The position numbers and the translations under genes were made by a program. Shown here piece by piece: positions 55,563 to 64,000 of a stretch of 64,000 bases of DNA; position 1 is the first letter of the stretch, and each line of letters starts with the position of its first letter. The notes under the pieces are model-generated. The model was not told the origin of the DNA. It made no database searches and saw only the letters and a program-made list of their open reading frames with translations. This DNA is from Bimuria novae-zelandiae CBS 107.79 (lineage: Eukaryota; Ascomycota; Dothideomycetes; Pleosporales; Didymosphaeriaceae): the NCBI GenBank assembly GCA_010015655.1, contig ML976699.1:62001-126000 (forward strand). The letters are read 5' to 3'.

Positions 55563-57611
55563 TTTGGTAGGTCGCTGTTCGATGGGCTGCGCGACGGCGG
55601 GTACCGGTGTTTCGCGCCTAGCCTTCCGGTGATAATGGCGTGGCGGGTAGCGAGCGTTTTCTTTCGGGACGCAAGAGCGAATGTGGAATTGTTGCTGGGT
55701 GCGTGGGGCGACTCTACTGTGGTAGATGTTTGCCCGCTGAACGAGCGACAGAATACAGGCGCTGGACGGCTGACTGGGGGCGGTAGGCTAAGGTCGCAGC
55801 GTGCAACACGGGCTGACGTGCCTTGCCGCATCCAGCAAGCGGCCGTCGCGCCGGGGCAACCGCCCAAGACTTGCAATACGTCAAGAGCCTCAACACTGGG
55901 CGACTCGCGAAAGCAGGAAAGCAGAAAAGCAGGATTTGCCAGCGCTATGAGAATCGACCAGAACCTGTCTTGACAGGACACTTTGCGCGTTGCCGCCGTG
56001 TGAATCGTGTTGTATCGAGTTTCTCTGAAGTGAATTCACTCTCCGGGAGCATTGGTAGCACTTTCCGTCGTACACGCTCACGCTCAGCCACCCAATACCC
56101 ACTATGCTCACTTCGAGGGTGGTGGCCGCTCCCCGCATCCTACCTCACTGTGCGAAAGAAATTGCTCTCTCATCGCCATCAATGCACATCCCTTGACCCC
56201 CTCTGTGCACAATTTGTTTGCGGCGTAGAAGATCACGCACATCCCTTGACCCCCTCTCTGTGCACAATTTGTTTGCGGCATAGAAGATCACGCACGCAAC
56301 GCACCACCGCGGCTGTATACGAGTAAGTAATACGAGAACCGAGTTGTGTCATACTCAGCCAAGACCGGGACACTACCTTCTCAGCGACTCGAGATGTGGT
56401 CTCAAAATTCCGCAGCCATCACCTTTTACTGCCTTCGGACAATGCCTGCTCACGTGGAACACCCCTCGCCCACTCCCGATTGCAATCGCGATGCCGATCT
56501 TGCAGCTCGTTATTGGCTCCCTTGTCTGCGACAGAATCGGCCCTTCACCTTGAGACAGGCATACTGTCCTGATTATTACACGAAATTCAAACATTCACAG
56601 CCTCCCAATTCAATCATTAGCAGTATTGAAATTTGCGCAAGCAGTTTAGGGCTCCTTCGAAACATTGACGTGACTGACGCCCCTCGCCACAGCTAAACTG
56701 TAAGCGGCGCCGACGTAGCCATTCCGGTAGACTACGCTCACGCGTCCAATCTTACATTCCCGGATTCTAAAAGTTAAGGAAATTCAATGTCTAGGCGTAT
56801 TGCTTAGCCTGTGTCCTTGGCTTTTCATCAAAACTGTGGCGCCACTGCTTTTGAATGCGCACGCGACCGTTGTATGTAATGCTTCGTCGTCGCAAGCGCG
56901 GCATGTCGCGGTAAGATCACGTCGACCTCAAGCTGTTCCTTCACGACTGCATCCCTCACAAACTTCCACACTAGGTAATGTTCCACTGATCGAACTCGAC
57001 AACGCAGACCGCTTGCAATTGCCCAGGAACAGGGTAAATGTTGGACATGTAAACTTCCTGATCGGGTAGTTCGCATCCCCCATTGATTTCAGCAAAGAAA
57101 TTGGCACATGCTTAGAATGCCAAGAACCACTTAACGTCTTCCCAATCGGGTATTATGCGACCAGTTCTGATTTTACTATTCATACGATGCCCACATCTAA
57201 CGACACGCGGACCAGAGAATCAGCAGCCTTACCCTTGATCTGAGTATACGTAGCAGCACGTCGTCGCCTACGAACTTGCTTCGTTCTTGGGTGACCCATT
57301 CATCGACAGGATACATCACCACCAGACCAGATCCTGCTTCAATACTTCCTCAAAATCAATAGGACGCAGATATCAAAATCACATCAAGCTTCATGATGAA
57401 CAGCACACCCAAGATGAAGCACCCACCTCGCTGTCATACTCCTATATTGCCGCCTTCTCCAATCCTTCATATCCCCCTCTAACGTAATTCCTTGAACAAA
57501 CTCAACATCCACAGATACCTAAATGGCACCCACCAACCCCTTCGCACGCTCGCAAGTCTCTCCCTTCTCAGCCCACCCTCGCGAAGTTAATCTCACACCA
57601 GTGTTGAAGAA
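55563..57611. other. 2 kb gene-poor stretch upstream of btgC
   Basis: The btgC promoter lies at the left. Overlapping short frames on both strands have no recognisable features. A tandem duplication (separate entry) lies at 56184-56291. The ATG at 57523 starts a 38-codon frame with no features. No RNA gene was recognised. Confidence 0.4.
56184..56291. repeat. Two-copy tandem duplication (53 and 55 bp)
   Basis: The unit starts GCACATCCCTTGACCCCCTC and ends GTAGAAGATCAC. The copies at 56184-56236 and 56237-56291 differ by a 2-bp CT insertion and one G/A change, so the duplication is recent. It lies in non-coding DNA. Confidence 0.85.
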
Positions 57612-57761
57612 ATGGCCGCCTTCGTCGCGCGCTCAAAAGGCACCGACGGCACCGACGTGCAGTCCCCGGCGCTCATCCCGCTGTTAGTCGTCGGTGGTAA
57701 AGCTATCGTGTGCTTATTACTCTGGTACTTTTTTTCGCGGATAACGAAGCAGTGGCAATAG
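57612..57761 (+). CDS. Candidate 49-residue membrane protein
   Basis: A short frame starting at 57612 with a hydrophilic N-terminus, one strong hydrophobic segment (LIPLLVVGGKAIVCLLLWYFF) and a basic C-terminus (RITKQWQ). No family recognised, no intron. The only support is the well-formed membrane segment and its resemblance in layout to the candidates at 62.1-63.6 kb; it could be a chance frame. Confidence 0.3.
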   Translation: MAAFVARSKGTDGTDVQSPALIPLLVVGGKAIVCLLLWYFFSRITKQWQ

Positions 57762-58572
57762 TGGGTTGATGAGCTGCCTAAAACCAGGCATGGGAGAACA
57801 TAATGGAGAGTGCTATTTCTTTTTGGTGTTAGTGTTTCTGAAACAACCTAATAATCAGCCTTAGCTGGTCTATCATTTTGGTTTCATTAAGATTCAATGG
57901 AAAAGTCATTTTCTAGGTGTGGTTTTTGAATCTGGGGTGGGTTGTTGAAGTGACCGCAACCATGGCACTTAGCCTTTCTGAAGTCTGTCCCACGAGACTC
58001 TACCTAGGTATATATTGTTCTCCTGAGTCAAATCTGATTTTTCCTCGCGAACCATGGATGACAACCTCAACGCCGAAGTCCTAACACTAAAGTCCACAAA
58101 CGATCAATCACCAAATAAATATTTCTTGTAATTAACCTCCTCTTACTACGAGCGCGTTCCAGGCAGCTTCCTAACAGGCTTTTGGCCCCTATCTTGTAGG
58201 GCTCGCCCCCACCCAGCGGAGCTTCTGACTCTGCTCAACAGCTCAACAGCCTCAACGCATCTACGCCACGCTCGCTATAAATACTCCTCTTGATCGAACG
58301 CTCTCCGCACTCTTCCACATCAACGAACACTGCAGACGAGACTCTATCGCGCCTTCCGCTTCACCTCGTGCCAAGCTTTCATTGACGTCGCAGTTATGGA
58401 CAGGTGGAAGGAGACACTGTTTATGCCACTTCTTCTCTTTCTTCTACACTGCAAGCCGAAGTATTCTACTCCCGCTTCCATATTTCTTCCCACAACTTGT
58501 TCTATCGTTTGGGATCACCGTCTTCTTCGGCGCATTTCTACTCCTCCGTTTCAGCGGTACGAGCGTTTGGTC
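57762..58572. other. No supported gene
   Basis: Sequence upstream of the 58.6-kb pseudogene. A CTATAAATAC TATA-type element at about 58274 followed by CATCAACGAACACTGCAG looks like a genuine fungal core promoter for it. The frame can be opened further upstream, to 58396, with a hydrophobic N-terminus, so the true start of that gene is uncertain. Confidence 0.35.
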
Positions 58573-59883
58573 ATGGCCGCGCCAGGGCGAAGTGGTTACA
58601 GCGGTCTACCTAATTCAGGAGGCGGATACGATAGCTATCAGGCTGCCACTTCAGATTGGCATTGGTACGGAGGATCAACGTTCGACGCGAATCCGACGGG
58701 GTTTCAGTGGCTGCCTTCCCCAAAACGCGAAAGAAAGATATCATCAGAGTTTGAGCGGAGCTCTGTCGGCCGTAAGACAGCTTTACTACCATTCAGCAAA
58801 GGTTTCGTTCAGGGCATGAGCGCGCACCGACCCCAATTTGAACACGCGTCGTACGAGGCGTTCGTCATCAGAGTACTCTGCGCGTTCGAAGTCTTCCCCC
58901 CGTCGATTCAAGCCGAAGTTGACATGCAACAAACTCTACTAGCTTTCTATAATTACACCGCAGACGAGAAAAAGCAAGTGGAGCTTCAGTGGCAAGCGCT
59001 CGCAGATGGTACATATAGGAGGCATGTTGACAAGGGAGCACAGAAGCCCGATCACTACCACAATAATGTCGTGAATGCGACACGTGCATACAAGGAAGCA
59101 CAGAAGTTTGATTACTACCACAACAACGCCGTGAATGCGACACGATCTCAGCTAGGAAGCTGCGGGCAGGTTCAACATCAGAAGGAAGCACTGGAGGAGC
59201 AGCATGCCCGTCACCCTGTGATGCAGCGAAAGCGATAGGGAAGCTTCTCGCGCACAGATTCATCTTCCCCTCAGCAGAACGCAAGGCTTCCGAGGCAAAA
59301 CAATGACCCGACAGGAGATCCTACCCCAAAGCGGCCTGACACCCCGCCATCCGAGGCTTCGAAGGGCGTCCCGAGACCACTGGCCGCTTCGAGCAGACCT
59401 GCAATGGTACACTTCCCACCCCCTTTCGACGTATCTCTGCCGATAGCGGTGCCGAAGCTCAACGAATCCGGAAGCTATGAATGGCACTCTCTTGAAGAAT
59501 CAAACCCGCTTGCCGAAGCTCTATCGACCGAGTTAATCTCGGAAGTCACCGATTCACTCTCGGGAGTCGAAAAACATGAGATTTATAAGAGGACGGGGTT
59601 ATTCAGAAAATGGCTAGCTCCAGGGGCCAACCCAACGGCCTGCGCTCTAACTTGGATTCGCCGGTCAGGTCGCGTATCTTCGACTTTCACGCCCGGGCAG
59701 GCCTGCGCAGCATGCCAGCAGTGCGTTTCGGCGCATACCGATCGCCTCTGTGTGGTGATGCTGAATGAAGGAGGGCATCAGAGGCTGGGTTTCAACACGT
59801 ACGTAGGATCTTTATGGGGCGAGACCGCGGATGATCTGGGTTTTTATCTTCCAACCTATCGCATCCACGTGCCAAAAACATAA
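58573..59883 (+). pseudogene. Unidentified cysteine-motif protein split by a stop
   Basis: From ATG 58573 (or 58396) one frame runs to 59883 and is interrupted only by TAG at 59236-59238; no frameshift is needed. The first part has a basic PKRERK patch and two tandem copies of a 20-residue unit (AQKxDxYHNNxVNATR; 60-bp DNA period at about 59034-59150), then a Gln/Glu-rich stretch. The second part ends with CAACQQCVSAHTDRLCVVM followed by a LGFxxYxxxxWGETADDLGFYLP-like ending. Such a short CxxC...C box followed by a hydrophobic LGF/LGY end is common in hypothetical proteins of Dothideomycetes (from memory). Function unknown. The stop is most simply a CAG-to-TAG change. Confidence 0.5.
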
Positions 59884-60426
59884 GGTTTATGGAACTTTGT
59901 ACCAGCCAGTCTGTGGCCAGCATGAGCACTTGTAACCAACCAGTTGGCGAGGGAAGGGTTTCAAAATGCAAGGGATGCGGGGGTTGTGCAGGGTATCGAG
60001 TAGATTCACGCACAGGGATGGTATTGGTTCGAAGAGGGAGGAAAAGGAGTTACGTGTATACAGCGGAAAACGGTAAGTTCCCTAGCCTTGCGATTCCTAC
60101 GACATACGACATATTTTCCCCGCTACCAGTATTGCTAAGCCAAAGTCCTGGGAAGGGCGTAGATGTAACCCACCGCATCGGATTACAAGCATGACCACGT
60201 TGCTCTTTAGCAGAAGCTCCGCTGTTTAGACGTACCTCATAGGCAGTCCACAACATTCAGCACAAGCCTTGTGTAGCTGGTTACCAGAAGTGCACGGGTG
60301 CAGGAATGGCAAGAGATATTATTATGATTTCTAGGGACACTGATTACGGTAGTGAACACGATGCGAAGGCATACTGGGTACCGCTCGGTGTCTTTCCTCG
60401 GTCCTCTACATCCCTTCCCAATGCGC
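59884..60426. other. Convergent flank of two broken genes
   Basis: A plus-strand frame at 59889-60194 contains CKGCGGC and resembles a partial copy of the cysteine box just upstream, perhaps a broken duplicate. Nothing else is supported. Confidence 0.3.
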
Positions 60427-61440
60427 CTACATAAGCGCCTGGGGGCGGTCGAACTTCGACATTTTGGGCATCCCCGGATGCGAGTAGTTCTGTAACAAGC
60501 TCTCCAAAAACTCTCCAGGGTGGTATTGCCCGTTCCGGTGGTGCGCAGGAGGGATAGAATTCGTTCGGATCCACTCGAGCTCCTCCTCATCAAGAGGGTC
60601 GTGCCGAGACTGACGGTTCTTGCCGGCCGGACACGGCTTCTTCGTACCGAACACCCAGAAGCACAAGTTTAGATCTTCGTCCCTCGTTCCGCCGTACTGC
60701 TCGACCCAGAGCCGGTTCTCGCCCGCTTGCAAAGCTTGGTCGTGACTTATGGTACGAGGAGGGGGTGGCATATATCCGATTTGAGGATGGTAGCCCTTAG
60801 ACAAGGTCGCAAGAACTCAGCGCTTGAAGGCGCCCATACTCCCAGAATCTTGAGGATGTTGAGGACCTCCGGGAGTGGTCTTAGTCGTCTTACTCGTCGC
60901 AACGGCGATGCTCCTGATCTTGAGCTCGGGCTCAATATCCGGCGAACTATAGTTGGCCGAAAGAAGTGTTTGCCAGCTGGGCCTTGTACCATCGCAACCT
61001 CCTTCTCGGAGGTGTCCGGGTAAGATTCGTCTGGACTGCCCAAGCGGGTTGGTGGGCGTGAGAGCCCTCGAATTCGCGGTGGCCATGCGATGAAGCTTAC
61101 TACCAGGCCTCGAATTTTCCCAGTCGAACCCGTTATCGAAGTGCTGTGCGTGACGCTCTGGGTCTATCCCTCCCCATTGCATGGCTGCCAACGATGGCCT
61201 CGGCTCCGCTGAACTTTATGTCTCCATGCTCTGACGCCCCATCTTCCACTTCTGTTCCTCGAGCATCGCTTTGAAGTGGTTGCGCTTCTTGATGCTCTCT
61301 TCAAGCTCCAGGCGGCGGAAGTCGGCTTTGGCTTCGGCAGCTTCTCGATCGATTCTGGCCTTCTCTTCTTCGAACTCGCGAAGTTGCTGGTACTGCGCCT
61401 CGTAGTCGGCAGCTTCTTAGTCGATCATCGAGACGGTCCA
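60427..61440 (-). pseudogene. Coiled-coil, CCCH-like protein with three in-frame stops
   Basis: One minus-strand frame can be read across 1 kb and is cut only by TAA 61419-61417, TAA 61218-61216 and TGA 60819-60817. The first part is a charged coiled coil (EAADYEAQYQQLREFEEEKA, then LELEESIKKRNHFKAMLEEQKWKM). The middle is disordered. The last part has LCFWVFGTKKPCPAGKN followed by QSRHDPLDEEEL, which resembles a CCCH zinc finger plus the usual HD-type follow-up, but with arginine where the third cysteine should be and one extra residue in the first loop. Two stops fit CAA-to-TAA and one CGA-to-TGA, and there are no frameshifts in this stretch; that is what RIP-type mutation leaves. The 5' end beyond 61440 could not be resolved. 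Confidence 0.5.
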
Positions 61441-62124
61441 GCGACGATTGCATCTCTCCTTGTAGCGAATATTACAGGACTACCTGCTCGTATGTATCAT
61501 CGAATGGACCTCTGTCCCTTTGAGTGTGCAGGTCACCGCCATCTCCCTGCACTGCGTGTGTGTCGGGAAGAATCTAGCTCCACCTGCGGTAATACAGAGA
61601 GAAGGTTTAGCACTTGCGTGGTCTTGTGACCGTTTCTGATTCTTTTGCTTTACTTTGGGTGCTTTTCTTAGGAAGATACCACTGCGCCTTACGCTTCAGG
61701 CACGCTGCAATGCATAAGTTTTGAGGGCTTGCGACTGGGACGCGAATCGCGCACACTGTCCGCTGCGATAGATTTGTTCCGAAACCTTGGCTTATAAGAT
61801 GATCATCAGGTCGTTACCGAATATCAAGTCGACGTGACCCTCGCAGTAATAATGCCATTTGACTGTCGGTATCTCGGATGAAGGCTCCAGACATCGCACC
61901 TTTGGAGGTGACTGGTTTCAACAAGCGTGAGTCAACCTTGTCATTGCTCTATCGAGAGAATTCATCAATTTGATGTTCATGACGGAAAACAACACGTAGT
62001 GCGATGTCTCATCACTACCATAATGCTTTTAGACATCGCGACAAGTTCGTCGTTCCGCACTGCATTTCTTTCGCTGCCACCACCTGAGATATTTATTCAC
62101 TCCAAACCCGGACTTATTCGCAAA
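61441..62124. other. No supported gene
   Basis: It probably contains the lost 5' part of the minus-strand pseudogene. A plus-strand frame at 61927-62145 has no features. Confidence 0.35.
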
Positions 62125-62328
62125 ATGCGCCTAGCGGAAAGGTAAACTAACAAGCTGTTGTATAGGCTATTTATCGCCGACCTGGCCAGGTACGGTGCCA
62201 CAGCTGTGGAGTGCGTGGCGACGAGAAACGTATATTACGCAGGGATCGGCATCACCGCAAGTGTGGGACTGATCATTTGGCGTTTCCAGTTTGCCTGTGT
62301 AAAGCAAGGATCAGAGTGCGAGAGCTAG
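62125..62328 (+). CDS. Candidate 59-residue membrane protein
   Basis: A five-codon exon (62125-62141), a 24-nt segment with intron signals (GTAAAC, CTAAC, TATAG; 62142-62165) and a second exon to 62328 give a continuous protein with one membrane segment (YYAGIGITASVGLIIW) and a cysteine-containing tail. Unspliced, the frame stops at once. A 24-nt intron is shorter than known fungal spliceosomal introns, so either the start is elsewhere or the frame is accidental. Confidence 0.25.
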
Positions 62329-62697
62329 AGAAGGAGCTTGTTAAGGCGGATATGGACTCCTTCCCACTTTAGTTGATAGAGTATTTATGGAACAAAGACT
62401 CCACGAATTGAGGGAGATTATAGTGACTCAGTGTTGCGCACTCCGTATGACTCTCTGTAATAAAAAATGACTCCACCGGGCCCGAACGCATATAGTACGC
62501 ATCGCTAACGCTGATGAACTACATGAATCTAGTCACACGGCTGCAGTAGCCGCCATACTAGTAAAAGAGCACTTCCTTTCTCTCTTTGCACTGCATCATC
62601 TTCACTTCTCGCCAACAATTCCACCATAATTTATCAAGATCACGCGTCGATCAGATATCCAAACTAACCCAGAGCAAAGAATACCCAAGCGATCGAT
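62329..62697. other. Intergenic
   Basis: Nothing recognised besides a pyrimidine-rich stretch (CTTTCTCTCTTTGC, about 62575) typical of fungal core promoters, about 110 bp upstream of the next candidate start. Confidence 0.35.
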
Positions 62698-62955
62698 ATG
62701 AATAACTATTCTGAGATAACCACAGCAAGTCTGAAAACCTCCTGTACGTCTAAACGATGCAACTAATATTGCAAGTTAATAGTTCCAGTGCCTATCTCTC
62801 TCCGCTCTGAGCCGCCAGCATGTCAGGTTCACTACGACCAGATACTCTTCGGCACGTTTGGCGTTGGCTTCTCGTTCATCATAGTTATTGCTTTCCTGGC
62901 GCCGCTCATGAAGGCGAGCGGGAAGAAAGTTTGGGCGAGATGGCAACGGAACTAG
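62698..62955 (+). CDS. Candidate 70-residue membrane protein
   Basis: Exon 62698-62743, a 45-nt intron (62744-62788, GTACGT donor, CTAAT branch, TTCCAG acceptor) and exon 62789-62955. Splicing joins two frames into about 70 residues: a polar N-terminus, one long hydrophobic segment (ILFGTFGVGFSFIIVIAFLA) and a basic tail (KASGKKVWARWQRN). The complete set of splice signals and the core-promoter-like pyrimidine stretch upstream make this the best of the small candidates. No family recognised; localisation to an internal membrane is only a guess. Confidence 0.45.
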
Positions 62956-63390
62956 CCAATTTCGAAGAGAAGCCGCTTTGTTCTATTGTTTTTCTAGTTA
63001 TGCAGTCTTGTGTTAGTCACTAGTAATAAAAATTGATTCTTTACACTATGTTGTTCTCAGTCCGTTGCCTCCGTCGATGCGGGATTGCCTCACGGTGGCG
63101 TACCGATGCCCACGATGAGTGTGCCATTCACTGTTCTCAAAACCCACTCTTAATAGCGCTTGCTTTCATGTACCTACTGAGCTTCACCCATACGTTTAGA
63201 ACATACTTCAAAAGCCCGTCTTCGCTTAAACATCAAGCGCTTGCAATCCTTAGCTATCTGACCCCTTTCCTGTCCTCGAAACGCTCAGAATATTGGTAAG
63301 TATACCCACCTACCGCCACCCCATCACTCCGCGACGAAGGCTTACGATCGCAGCACAGCAATCGATCCACCCTTCCCGCAACAGCTCACT
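62956..63390. other. Intergenic
   Basis: Flank between two small membrane-protein candidates. The frame at 63033-63299 has no ATG at its start and was not accepted. Confidence 0.35.
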
Positions 63391-63561
63391 ATGGCTCCTC
63401 AGCCGGTAAAACTCGACCGCGAATTGCTTATAGTGGTTGCGCTCGAGTTGGGCGGAGCTTTCTGCGGGGCGATGGCTGGGTTCTTTCTCATGGAGGGGAT
63501 TCCATACTGCATCAGGACGTTGAGGCGCGGACCGAAGAAGAAAGAGGGGAATGCTGTGTAG
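63391..63561 (+). CDS. Candidate 56-residue membrane protein
   Basis: An intronless frame with a start in a good context (CTCACTATGGC). It has a short polar N-terminus, a hydrophobic region (LLIVVALELGGAFCGAMAGFFLM) and a strongly basic tail (RTLRRGPKKK). No family recognised. Confidence 0.4.
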   Translation: MAPQPVKLDRELLIVVALELGGAFCGAMAGFFLMEGIPYCIRTLRRGPKKKEGNAV

Positions 63562-64000
63562 ATAGCTAGCGGTGTTTGAGTAGGAATGTAGCTGTATTAC
63601 ATGAGGTTATTTTTATGTCGTTGTAATAGAAATTTGTACCTCGCCAGATTACCTATGGTAGCCTGGATGATATGCATTTGTGTACTGCGTATACACTCTA
63701 CAATGGGTGGAAAAAAGTGGACTATCGCTCACGTGAAATTCCTTGGCTGAACACCGAAAATTTCAGCTACATTGTGAATTTACCATCAAAGTAGCTTTTA
63801 AGCAGCAATATACTAGATGTAAAGGTATTTAAATTATGCCGTAAAGTTGTTATTATAATCAGCTTTTTCACAAGCTTTAGCCACATCACAAAAGTAATTA
63901 GGATAAAGTTAATAAGCTATATATTGCCTTATCGTCTCATCTTCCTGCCAAATAAATTATACAAATACCACCGCATTGTTTTTAGCTTATTTTAACGCGC
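63562..64000. other. AT-rich right edge, probably another repeat island
   Basis: From about 63,770 the sequence becomes AT-rich with stops in every frame and many TTTATA/TTATAA words, like the left 9 kb. It is probably the start of a mutated transposon that continues outside the window; no coding motif is visible. Confidence 0.45.

Noticed and set aside
1..64000. Starship-type giant mobile element, CRISPR array, bacterial operon features
   Set aside because: No tyrosine-recombinase captain gene, no regularly spaced repeats, and spliced fungal genes throughout.

Overview
This is a fragment of a filamentous ascomycete genome (Pezizomycotina, most likely Dothideomycetes). The evidence is genes split by 42-200 nt introns with GTRNGT donors, CTRAY branch points and YAG acceptors; Zn2Cys6 regulators; orthologues of URB2, MIC10 and the GH17 glucanase BtgC; and repeats damaged in the way repeat-induced point mutation (RIP) damages them, with CAA/CAG turned into TAA/TAG.

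Layout. 1-8.9 kb is an AT-rich graveyard of transposons: a minus-strand LINE running off the left edge, a plus-strand Ty1/copia relic with its 3' LTR, a second LINE piece and a TA-flanked inverted-repeat element. 9.4-13.3 kb holds a small secreted cysteine-rich protein, a decayed tyrosinase and an intact MIC10. MIC10 is divergent from URB2 (13.6-18.0 kb). 18.7-19.7 kb is a gutted cytochrome P450. 20.5-29.6 kb carries three minus-strand genes: an NCS1 uracil-type permease with a retroposon inside an intron, a GEN1-like XPG nuclease with an in-frame TAG, and a Zn2Cys6 regulator with an unusually long zinc-cluster linker. 30.0-32.1 kb has a foldback element and a complete but inactivated Tc1/mariner element. 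34.5-39.2 kb is a very long disordered, probably eisosome-type protein. 40.2-52.3 kb contains an epoxide hydrolase, a secreted protein, a dipeptidyl-peptidase III fragment, an AflR-like regulator, a hAT-type MITE, an EthD protein, an intact pogo/Fot1 transposon and a secreted FAD oxidase. 53.5-55.6 kb is btgC. 55.6-64 kb is gene-poor, with two reading frames broken only by in-frame stops and several very small membrane-protein candidates, ending in AT-rich sequence.

How the parts fit. Housekeeping genes (MIC10, URB2, btgC) are intact, while accessory genes near the repeats (tyrosinase, P450, the 58.6-61.4 kb genes, even the GEN1-like nuclease) carry stops that are mostly C-to-T changes. This looks like repeat-directed mutation or relaxed selection spreading out of the repeat islands. 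The AflR-like regulator, EthD protein and FAD oxidase may be what is left of a secondary-metabolite cluster without its synthase. All gene models were made by eye; intron positions rest on splice signals plus reading-frame and family fit, not on transcripts.
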